A program made the position numbers and the translations under genes. Positions 6,129 through 12,149 of a stretch of DNA of 15,191 bases are shown piece by piece. Numbering within the stretch: the first letter of the stretch is position 1; every line of letters begins with the position of its first letter. The notes beneath the pieces are model-generated. The model made no database searches, was not told the origin of the DNA, and was given only the letters and a program-made list of their open reading frames with translations. The stretch comes from Clostridiales bacterium (GTDB lineage: Bacteria; Bacillota; Clostridia; Oscillospirales; Butyricicoccaceae), in the NCBI GenBank assembly GCA_019418305.1, contig DYCA01000022.1, forward strand, positions 1-15,191, in the 5' to 3' direction.

Positions 6129-7154
6129 TTACATGCCCTTGCCGAAGCCGCAGTTCGGGAAGTGACACTCCGGGCAGTTCAGACACAGCCCGCCGTGGCC
6201 GAGACCGGCCAGCCACTCCGCCGTGACCGGCACATCGGCCAGCAGGCGCGGCAGGACAAGGTCAAAGATGGTGCGTTTCGCGTACATCACGCAGCCCGGC
6301 AGGCCGCAGACCGATCGGCCGTCCGGCAGGTAGGACACGAGGAACATCGCGCCGGGCAGGACAGGTGCGCCGTAGCTGACGATCTGTGCGCCTGCTTGAC
6401 GGATGGCAAGCGGGGTGCGGTCGTCCGGGTCGACACTCATGCCGCCGGTGCAAAAAATCATCTGCACGCCGTCAGAGGCCATTTGCGTGATGGCGGCGGT
6501 GATTTCGTCCGGGTCGTCGCCGCAAATGGCATGCGCGGCCATTTCGCAGCCATATTCAGCGAGTTTACGCTCCAGAACGGGGGTGAACGCATCCTCAATC
6601 AGCCCGTTTGCAACCTCGCTGCCTGTGGTGACCACACCGAATGTGCGCGGACGGAAGGGGAGCAGCTGCAACAGCGGCGTATCGCCCGCCGTGCGGCGCG
6701 CCTGCTCCATCTTTTGCTTTTCGATGACGAGAGGGATAACGCGTGTGCCGCACAGCTTGTCGCCCTTTTGGACCGGAAAACCGCCTGCGCGCGTCGCAAT
6801 CATCATTTGGCCCAGCGCGTTGACCGCGCGCAGACGCTCCACATCGACCAGCAGCAGACCGTCCTCGTCCGCAATCAGCTCGATTTTGCCCTCCTTAGGA
6901 GCGGTTGCGTGCATGTGCGCACCCTGACACAACGCACGCAGGATTTCCGCCGCATCGTTTTCGTGCAGCATATTTTCGTTGTTTTCCCAGATGTAGATGT
7001 GCTCCTTGCCGACGCTCAGCAGTACCGGAATGTCCTCCGGCTGGATGATGTGTCCCTTGCGGAATACCGCGTCCTTGGTCACGCCCGGAATAATCTGGGT
7101 GATATCATGGCACAGGACCTGCCCGACGGCGTCCTGTGTGCGCATCAGTTTCAT
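6129..7154 (-). CDS. MoeA-like molybdopterin-binding protein with C-terminal Cys cluster
   Basis: A 341-residue protein with a MoeA/MogA-fold domain at about 170-305: TTGSEV (176-181), CTGGMSVDPDD (235-245) and GLPGC (284-288). The N-terminal 165 residues do not show the full classical MoeA domain set, so I call it MoeA-like rather than moeA. Related proteins occur beside molybdenum hydroxylase genes in Clostridia. It may insert molybdenum or handle the finished cofactor (inference). The last 20 residues hold Cys324, Cys327, Cys330 and Cys335, a ferredoxin-like spacing that could bind metal. The ATG at 7154 has GGAGG seven bases upstream. It is the first gene of the operon. Confidence 0.85.
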   Translation of the reverse strand: MKLMRTQDAVGQVLCHDITQIIPGVTKDAVFRKGHIIQPEDIPVLLSVGKEHIYIWENNENMLHENDAAEILRALCQGAHMHATAPKEGKIELIADEDGLLLVDVERLRAVNALGQMMIATRAGGFPVQKGDKLCGTRVIPLVIEKQKMEQARRTAGDTPLLQLLPFRPRTFGVVTTGSEVANGLIEDAFTPVLERKLAEYGCEMAAHAICGDDPDEITAAITQMASDGVQMIFCTGGMSVDPDDRTPLAIRQAGAQIVSYGAPVLPGAMFLVSYLPDGRSVCGLPGCVMYAKRTIFDLVLPRLLADVPVTAEWLAGLGHGGLCLNCPECHFPNCGFGKGM

Positions 7155-7178
7155 GATAAGCCTCCAACAGTAAAATGC

Positions 7179-7196
7179 GGATTGCAGACGCAATCC
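7179..7196 (-). promoter_or_regulatory. Perfect inverted repeat in the operon leader
   Basis: GGATTGC-AGAC-GCAATCC, a perfect 7-bp inverted repeat between the predicted start site near 7203 and the first gene's ribosome site. It could be an RNA hairpin or a protein site. Its GCAAT core also occurs in the repeats at 7263-7274 and 7325-7347. Confidence 0.45.
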
Positions 7197-7200
7197 TTGC

Positions 7201-7220
7201 TATGGTAAAATTGTATCATA
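7201..7220. promoter_or_regulatory. Candidate operator over the mod operon -10 box
   Basis: Imperfect inverted repeat TATGGTA-N6-TATCATA (six of seven positions match) covering the predicted -10 box at 7210-7215. The A/T-rich arms and 6-base spacing resemble ModE boxes of other bacteria, and a ModE-type gene lies next door. Binding is not shown. Confidence 0.4.
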
Positions 7221-7239
7221 TTTGAGCACGGGCAAGCAA
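7210..7239 (-). promoter_or_regulatory. Promoter of the mod/moa operon
   Basis: On the minus strand -35 TTGCTT (7234-7239) and -10 TACAAT (7210-7215) are 18 bases apart, with an extended TG one base before the -10 box. The leader to the first ATG is only about 50 bases, too short for a molybdenum cofactor riboswitch. Confidence 0.6.
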
Positions 7240-7262
7240 CCGCTAACCGTTCGGTCGGGGCG

Positions 7263-7274
7263 GGCAATGTTGCC
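7263..7274. promoter_or_regulatory. Candidate operator at the modE promoter
   Basis: Palindrome GGCAA-TG-TTGCC overlapping the predicted -35 box at 7270-7275. The same GGCAAT half-site recurs at 7325-7330 and 7342-7347. Confidence 0.4.
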
Positions 7275-7298
7275 AAAGTTTTTCGTTGTATTTTTAAA
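7270..7298 (+). promoter_or_regulatory. Possible promoter of modE-yqeB
   Basis: -35 TTGCCA (7270-7275) and -10 TTTAAA (7293-7298), spaced by 17 bases; five and four of six consensus matches. The leader would be about 85 bases. A weaker alternative is TTGCCA at 7344-7349 with TAAGGT at 7366-7371, but its start would fall inside the ribosome site. Confidence 0.35.
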
Positions 7299-7324
7299 AG
7301 TTCAACCAAAATGTGCAAAAATGC

Positions 7325-7347
7325 GGCAATTTTGTTGGATTATTGCC
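7325..7347. promoter_or_regulatory. Candidate operator in the modE leader
   Basis: GGCAAT-N11-ATTGCC inverted repeat, 44 bases before the modE start. It shares its half-site with the palindrome at 7263-7274. Confidence 0.35.
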
Positions 7348-7390
7348 AATTTATGCGGAAAATGATAAGGTGGATAAAGGAGGAGCGCGG

Positions 7391-7747
7391 ATGGAACAGC
7401 CGCTGAAGGTGCGGGCAAGCCTGCGCATCGTGCGGGAGGACAAGCTGTTTGGCCCGGGCGTGGCGCAGCTGCTGGAAGGGGTAGAGCAGCTCGGATCGCT
7501 GCGGCGCAGCGCGGCGCGCATGGAGATGAGCTACAACAAGGCGTGGAGCGTGGTGCACGGCTGCGAGGAGGCGCTGGGCTTTGCGCTGCTCGAGCGGCAT
7601 ATCGGCGGTGCGGGCGGCGGCGGTGCGGTGCTGACTGAACGGGGAAAAACGCTGCTTGTGCGCTATCGGGCGTTTTCGAACAAAGCGCATGAATTGCTTG
7701 ACCAGATGGCAGAAGAATATTTTTCGGATATTTTGAAGGAAAGGTGA
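7391..7747 (+). CDS. ModE-type winged-helix transcriptional regulator, DNA-binding domain only
   Basis: A 118-residue protein matching the N-terminal domain of ModE. It has a LysR-like helix-turn-helix (LGSLRRSAARMEMSYNKAW, about 34-52), followed by the family-typical glycine-rich wing GGAGGGGAVLT (72-82). Full ModE (about 260 residues) carries two C-terminal molybdate-binding domains, which are absent here, so molybdate sensing must differ or be lost. The ATG at 7391 has AAAGGAGG upstream; a longer frame begins at 7313 but lacks a ribosome site and extends beyond the homologous region. It is divergent from the mod/moa operon and probably controls it. The stop codon overlaps an alternative GTG of the next gene. 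Confidence 0.88.
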   Translation: MEQPLKVRASLRIVREDKLFGPGVAQLLEGVEQLGSLRRSAARMEMSYNKAWSVVHGCEEALGFALLERHIGGAGGGGAVLTERGKTLLVRYRAFSNKAHELLDQMAEEYFSDILKER

Positions 7748-7752
7748 CAAAC

Positions 7753-8595
7753 ATGCAGGAACAACAGCCTTGGGTATTGGTGAGAGGCGCGGGCGATTTG
7801 GCCACCGGCGTTATTGTGCGGCTGCACCAATGCGGCTTTCGTGTGGCAGTGACTGAATGCGCCAACCCTTCCGCCATCCGGCGGCGCGCAGCGTTGTGTG
7901 AAGCTGTCTGGCAGGGACAAGTAACGGTTGAGGGTGTAACCTGCCGCCGCGTGGCGGACACAGACGAAGCGGCGCACGTATCGCAGGCAGGTGAGGTGCC
8001 GCTGTTGGTGGACGAGTGTGCCGCGTGCGTATCTGTGCTGCACCCGGCAGCAGTCGTGGATGCGATTCTGGCCAAACGCAATTTAGGCACCAGCCGGGAA
8101 ATGGCGTCCATCACGGTCGGCCTTGGGCCGGGCTTTACCGCGGGTGAGGATGTGGATGCGGTGGTCGAGACCATGCGCGGGCATCATCTGGGGCGCGTGA
8201 TTTTGCAGGGTGCGGCGATTCCCAACACGGGCGTACCGGGCGTCATTGCGGGCTATGCTGCCGAGCGGGTCATCCATGCGCCTGCATCTGGCGAAATGGT
8301 GTTCGTGCAGGACGAAAACGGGCAGACCATTGATATTGGCGCGTTGGTCCGCAAGGGACAGGAAATTGCGCGTGTCGGCGGTGTGCCGGTGCTCGCCACG
8401 ATAGACGGCGTGCTACGCGGCCTGATTCGCGCGGGTTATCCGGTGAGCGAAGGGCTGAAAATTGCGGACATCGACCCGCGGTCCGAACAGGTAGCCTATT
8501 GTGATACGGTGTCTGACAAAGCACGCGCCATCGGCGGCGGCGTGGTTGAGGCGCTGCTGCGGCTTGCGCGGGAAAAAAGCATTCGGCTGCTGTAA
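7753..8595 (+). CDS. YqeB/EF2563-family selenium-dependent molybdenum hydroxylase system protein
   Basis: This 280-residue protein begins with WVLVRGAGDLATG (7-19), a nucleotide-binding-like motif diagnostic of the EF2563/YqeB family. That family is found beside selenium-dependent molybdenum hydroxylases in enterococci, clostridia and E. coli. Other visible signatures are VGLGPGFTAGEDVDAVVETMRG in the middle and PASGEMVF after it, the latter resembling a lipoyl/biotinyl-like fold. Its biochemical role is not established; a maturation role is inferred from genome context. I chose the ATG at 7753, with AAGGAAAGG upstream, over the GTG at 7744, which overlaps the modE stop with poor spacing. It ends at the terminator at 8601-8631. 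Confidence 0.88.
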   Translation: MQEQQPWVLVRGAGDLATGVIVRLHQCGFRVAVTECANPSAIRRRAALCEAVWQGQVTVEGVTCRRVADTDEAAHVSQAGEVPLLVDECAACVSVLHPAAVVDAILAKRNLGTSREMASITVGLGPGFTAGEDVDAVVETMRGHHLGRVILQGAAIPNTGVPGVIAGYAAERVIHAPASGEMVFVQDENGQTIDIGALVRKGQEIARVGGVPVLATIDGVLRGLIRAGYPVSEGLKIADIDPRSEQVAYCDTVSDKARAIGGGVVEALLRLAREKSIRLL

Positions 8596-8600
8596 ACAAG

Positions 8601-8631
8601 AAAAGAACGGGCGATTTGCCCGTTCTTTTTT
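8601..8631. terminator. Bidirectional terminator between yqeB and yqeC
   Basis: A perfect 12-bp stem (8601-8612 with 8618-8629) whose left arm is AAAAGAACGGGC, with a 5-base loop. T-runs follow on both strands: 8626-8631 on plus, and TTTTCTTGTTT on minus. It serves both convergent genes, and its plus-strand T-run contains part of the yqeC stop codon. Confidence 0.93.
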
Positions 8632-9328
8632 ATTCTGAAAATATCCAGCTGTACAGCAAGTCGGGATTGGCATACAGACTGCCGATGCGGCAGTCCAGCC
8701 CTTCTGCGGCCAGTGCTGTGGCGGCAGGTTCGGCCAGCGCCGCAAGAGCAGGTGTGTCTGCCTGATTGAGCAGCACGCGCATCGTTTCTTTCGGCAGACC
8801 GCAGGCCGTGGCGGCTTCGCGCACGCAGTACAGCAGCTCCGGGATGCCGACAAGCTGTTCCGGGTTCGCGGCCCAGTCGGGGCACAGCGCATAGCGGTGT
8901 ACGGCATCGCGTATCGGCCTGCCGAGTGCGGATAGACCCGCTACAATCAGGCACAGGTCGGTCTGCGGCGGCAGCACCGGCTCGTCTGCGCGGTGCAATT
9001 TCAGCGGCAGACGGTGTGCGCCGTCTGCCTCGCATAGCACGATATCAGCTGCCGCAGCCGCTTGCGTGAGCAGGGCGGGGGGGAGCGCACACAGCTTACC
9101 GCTCTCCGCCTGTCGGCCGGCACAGACCGCACCCGGGAGCTGGAGCTGCGCAAGCAGCACATCCGGCACAGGGTTGGTCAGCACGGTGCGGCAGTCCGGT
9201 GGCGGGACAGGGAACATATGGGTCGTGGTGGTCACCAGCACGCGGCGGGATGCCAGCGCGCAGGCGAGCGCACGCAGCGCGGTCGTTTTGCCGCCCGCGC
9301 CGACAATAGAAACAATTTTCGGCTGCAT
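8630..9328 (-). CDS. yqeC: YqeC-family selenium-dependent hydroxylase accessory protein
   Basis: A 232-residue P-loop protein: SIVGAGGKTTAL (7-18) is the nucleotide-binding loop near the N-terminus, followed by VLVTTTTHMF (30-39) and CEADGAHRLPLK near the middle. These match the YqeC family, which co-occurs with EF2563/YqeB, SelD and molybdenum hydroxylases. The reaction is unknown; a nucleotide-dependent step in selenium or cofactor loading is inference. It begins three bases after the DUF3343 stop, with a GAGG ribosome site inside that gene, and is the last gene of its operon. Confidence 0.88.
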   Translation of the reverse strand: MQPKIVSIVGAGGKTTALRALACALASRRVLVTTTTHMFPVPPPDCRTVLTNPVPDVLLAQLQLPGAVCAGRQAESGKLCALPPALLTQAAAAADIVLCEADGAHRLPLKLHRADEPVLPPQTDLCLIVAGLSALGRPIRDAVHRYALCPDWAANPEQLVGIPELLYCVREAATACGLPKETMRVLLNQADTPALAALAEPAATALAAEGLDCRIGSLYANPDLLYSWIFSE

Positions 9329-9331
9329 TGC

Positions 9332-9574
9332 TCAGTCCTCATTCTGCCACAGCAGGTGGTATGCGCCATTCTCGACGGCATAGAGCGCTTCCACGTCCGT
9401 ATCGAGTAGGTGGCGGCAGTCACATTCTGCCGAAAAACGCACACAGGTGCCGCAGGACGAACTGAGCGCGCGCGGCACGGGCTGCATTTTCGCCTTGCAG
9501 CCCGCGTTTTGCAGCGCCTGAAAGCTGAGCATCGCGCTCAGGTGCGTGTGGAAGGTGGCAACAAACTCGCTCAT
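9332..9574 (-). CDS. DUF3343 protein, putative Se/S carrier
   Basis: An 80-residue cytoplasmic protein. It carries the family features FHTHLSAM (8-15) and PVPRALSSSCG (32-42), whose Cys41 in the SSCG motif is the likely chalcogen carrier. Additional cysteines are Cys26, Cys44, Cys51 and Cys53, giving a cysteine-rich centre. DUF3343 proteins are usually found beside TusA/YedF-like and cysteine desulfurase genes and have been proposed to carry sulfur or selenium. The ATG overlaps the preceding stop as ATGA, indicating translational coupling with the TusA-like gene. Confidence 0.82.
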   Translation of the reverse strand: MSEFVATFHTHLSAMLSFQALQNAGCKAKMQPVPRALSSSCGTCVRFSAECDCRHLLDTDVEALYAVENGAYHLLWQNED

Positions 9575-9783
9575 GCCTTTTTGGTTAGTGTCAGGGCGAA
9601 TTCTTCGTCGCCCGTTTCGCGGGATGCCGCCTCGTAGCCGTTGTTATGAGCAAAGCGGGTGATGTTTTCCACTGCGCACGGGTCGTCGACCAGAACTTCC
9701 AGCTTGTTAGGCGCGTTTTTCTTGACTTCCTTCTGCACCATGACTACGGGCATGGGGCAGGAATATCCTCTTGCATCAATCAT
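9571..9783 (-). CDS. TusA/SirA-like sulfur (selenium) carrier
   Basis: A 70-residue single-domain protein of the TusA/SirA family. It starts MIDARGYSCPMP, with the conserved Cys9 in a CPMP motif that forms persulfide in TusA proteins. Clostridial YedF proteins pair this domain with a C-terminal DsrE-like half of over 100 residues; here only the TusA half exists. Between the YedE transporter and DUF3343, a selenium relay role is likely (inference). The ATG at 9783 overlaps the yedE stop by 8 bases, with GGGAGGAA upstream. A longer frame from 9828 lies in yedE and is rejected. Confidence 0.88.
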   Translation of the reverse strand: MIDARGYSCPMPVVMVQKEVKKNAPNKLEVLVDDPCAVENITRFAHNNGYEAASRETGDEEFALTLTKKA

Positions 9784-10870
9784 TTTGTTTTTCCTCCCGA
9801 TGTAAATTCGCGTAAGAGATAATGGCAAGCAGGATCAGGCCGATAACAATGCCGATGCGGCCAGCCTGCGCCACGCCGCCTGCGGTGAATACGCCGTCCG
9901 TCATTGCGTCCGCATTGCCTGCCATACCGAAGTTGTGCGCCAGCGCCGCGCCGACCAGCATGCCGAACACGGTGACCGCGCTGTCGCCGCTGCCCTCACC
10001 GGCCAGAATGAGTTGACGCAGCGGACAGCCACCCAGCAGTACCGAGCCCCAGCCCGCCATCGCCATGCCGAGGAAGCTCCACACATAGTCATGGTGGGCA
10101 ATCGGCTGCACGGCGAGGGTAGGGTTAAAGTTACCCAGCACAAGGTTGCCGACCAGAACGGTCACAAAAATAGCGATAAAACCGGTCAGCAGGTGAAAAT
10201 CGCGGAACAGGAACACGTCGCGCAGCCCGCCCGCCATGCACAGACGGCTTTTCTGCGCCAGCACGCCGACAACCAGACCGCCCGCGAGCGAAATCAGCCA
10301 CGGGGCGTGGCTTGCGCCCGGGCCTGCCTGAGAAAAACGGATGAAGGACGGCGCAAGCAGCAGCAGCGCCAGTACGGCGATGACAAAGCCGGGCAGCACA
10401 AAGCCGTCCGCTTTCTGCACTTTGCGCGCGCGGCCGAGTGAAAAGCCCTTTTTCAGGCACAGTACGCCCGCGCCGATGCCCGCGGCAAAGCCGATAAGGC
10501 CCGCAATCGCGGTCACGTCGCCGCCGCCCAGACGCAGCACCATGCGCAGCGGGCAGCCGAGGAAGGCCAGCGCGCCGACCATGACAATCATACCAAGCAC
10601 AAAGCGCAGAGCGGGGGCGGAACCGGCGCGCGCGCGGAATTCCTTGCTCACAAGCGCAGCAATCGTCGCGCCGAGGACAAGGCCGACAATCTCAGGGCGC
10701 AGATACTGTACTTTTTCTGCACTGTGCAGACCCAGTCCGCCCGCGATGTCGCGGAGGAAACAGGCGATGCAGAAGCCCATATTGGCGGGGTTGCCCGCCG
10801 CCGTGAGCGCCAGCGCCGCAAGGCCGACGACCACACCGGTGCAAATCACCAGATACTTGTTTTTGTTCAT
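9776..10870 (-). CDS. yedE: YedE-family putative selenium transporter
   Basis: A 364-residue integral membrane protein built from two YeeE/YedE repeats. The paired signatures are GCPLR at 105-109 and 281-285. Further conserved cysteines lie in FCIACFLRD (33-41) and SRLCMAGGLRD (208-218). YeeE/YedE proteins import small sulfur compounds such as thiosulfate; the YedE branch linked to selenium genes is proposed to move a selenium compound, but transport has not been shown for it to my knowledge. The ATG at 10870 has AAAGGAG upstream. It leads the operon with the TusA-like, DUF3343 and yqeC genes. I found no convincing -10/-35 pair for it in the 127-base divergent gap. Confidence 0.9.
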   Translation of the reverse strand: MNKNKYLVICTGVVVGLAALALTAAGNPANMGFCIACFLRDIAGGLGLHSAEKVQYLRPEIVGLVLGATIAALVSKEFRARAGSAPALRFVLGMIVMVGALAFLGCPLRMVLRLGGGDVTAIAGLIGFAAGIGAGVLCLKKGFSLGRARKVQKADGFVLPGFVIAVLALLLLAPSFIRFSQAGPGASHAPWLISLAGGLVVGVLAQKSRLCMAGGLRDVFLFRDFHLLTGFIAIFVTVLVGNLVLGNFNPTLAVQPIAHHDYVWSFLGMAMAGWGSVLLGGCPLRQLILAGEGSGDSAVTVFGMLVGAALAHNFGMAGNADAMTDGVFTAGGVAQAGRIGIVIGLILLAIISYANLHREEKQND

Positions 10871-10916
10871 GTGAATCTCCTTTGGTTTGTGAAATGTATG
10901 CTGCAACAAGGCCGGT

Positions 10917-10945
10917 TTTACATTTGTCCGGTCCTGTGTTACACT
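10917..10945 (+). promoter_or_regulatory. Probable promoter of the cysteine desulfurase gene
   Basis: -35 TTTACA (10917-10922) and extended -10 TACACT (10940-10945, with TG one base upstream), spaced by 17 bases. The leader to the ATG at 10998 would be about 46 bases. Confidence 0.5.
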
Positions 10946-10997
10946 GATTGAAAAGTATGCGGATAAAGTGCTCCGCAGACGTCGGGAGGAAAATGCC

Positions 10998-12149
10998 ATG
11001 CATTCGGTTTATCTGGACAACGCCGCGACCTCATTCCCCAAACCGCCTGCTGTCGCCGCGCGCATGCGGGAATATGTGGAACAAATCGGCGCGAGTGTCA
11101 GCCGTGGCTCATATGCATCTGCGCAGCAGGCCGAACTGATTACGCTGCGTTTGCGCCAGCGTTTGTGTGAGTTGTTTGCGTTTCAATCAATACCGCATGC
11201 AGTGCTGACGCCGGGCAATACTTGGGGACTGAACCTGCTGCTGTTCGGCGCGCTGCGGCCGGGCGACCATTGTCTGGTGTCTGCGATGGAACACAACGCG
11301 GTTATGCGGCCGCTCGGGCAGCTGGTCCGCCGCGGCGTGACGTTTGACCGCATCCCGTGTGACCGGGAGGGGCGCTTGCAAATCGGTCAAATCGAGCCGC
11401 TGCTGCGGGAAAACACCCGTCTGGTGCTGCTGGCGCATGCGTCCAACGTGTCCGGTACGGTACAGGACGTGCAGGCGGTCGGGGAGATTTGCCGCGCGCG
11501 CGGCATTCCCTTTGCGCTCGATGCCGCGCAGACCGCAGGGCATGTGCCGATTGACTTTGAAGCGCTCGGCCTGAGCGCGCTGTCTGTACCCGGTCATAAA
11601 GGTCTGCTCGGTCCGCAGGGTATTGGCGCGCTGCTGCTGCGTCCGGACTTCGCGGAAACGCTGGAGCCGCTGGTCAGCGGCGGCACGGGCAGCGTGTCGG
11701 ACTCCGAAGAAGTGCCCGCGTATTTTCCTGATAGGCTTGAGCCGGGCACGCCCAACCTCCCCGGCATCTTCGGCTGGGAAGCCGCGCTGAACTATTTGCA
11801 GCAGGTGACTATTCCGGCGGTACAGGCGCATGACTCTGCGCTGTCGCAGCGCTTTCTGAATGGGTTGCGCACTATTCCGGGCGCATCCCTCGTCGGTCCG
11901 GACACGGCAGAAGGCCGCGTCGGGGTGTTCAGTCTGGATTTCCCGGGAAAGGATAATGCGGAGGTCGCGGTATCGCTCGAGGAGCGCTTCGGCATCCTGA
12001 CGCGCTGCGGGCTGCACTGCGCGCCCAGCGCGCACCGCACGCTCGGCACGTTTCCGCGCGGCACGGTGCGCCTGTCCTTCAGTTGGTTTACTACCGAAAG
12101 CGAGGTTGACCGTGCGCTGGAGGCAATCGCTGCTGTCAGCGCAGAATAA
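10998..12149 (+). CDS. Cysteine desulfurase-like PLP enzyme, EF2568 family
   Basis: A 383-residue class V aminotransferase-fold enzyme. Pyridoxal-phosphate contacts visible are MEHN with His99, HASNVSGT (147-154), LDAAQTAGH with Asp175 and Gln178, and PGHKG with the Schiff-base Lys201. The C-terminal active-site loop RCGLHCAPSAHRTLGT holds Cys337 and Cys341; Cys341 is at the position of the family nucleophile. Members of this family (EF2568-type) sit with selD, yqeB and yqeC and probably mobilise sulfur, or selenium from selenocysteine, for the hydroxylase cofactor (inference). The ATG has GGGAGGA seven bases upstream. It overlaps selD tail to tail by 14 bases. Confidence 0.92.
   Translation: MHSVYLDNAATSFPKPPAVAARMREYVEQIGASVSRGSYASAQQAELITLRLRQRLCELFAFQSIPHAVLTPGNTWGLNLLLFGALRPGDHCLVSAMEHNAVMRPLGQLVRRGVTFDRIPCDREGRLQIGQIEPLLRENTRLVLLAHASNVSGTVQDVQAVGEICRARGIPFALDAAQTAGHVPIDFEALGLSALSVPGHKGLLGPQGIGALLLRPDFAETLEPLVSGGTGSVSDSEEVPAYFPDRLEPGTPNLPGIFGWEAALNYLQQVTIPAVQAHDSALSQRFLNGLRTIPGASLVGPDTAEGRVGVFSLDFPGKDNAEVAVSLEERFGILTRCGLHCAPSAHRTLGTFPRGTVRLSFSWFTTESEVDRALEAIAAVSAE

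Noticed and set aside
7155..7390. Molybdenum cofactor riboswitch in the mod/moa leader
   Set aside because: The predicted leader is about 50 bases and holds only one simple hairpin; the Moco RNA motif is much larger with several helices, and no such fold is visible on either strand.
10909..10935. Inverted repeat around CCGG in the yedE/desulfurase gap
   Set aside because: Arms are short and need a bulge; too weak to call an operator from one sequence.
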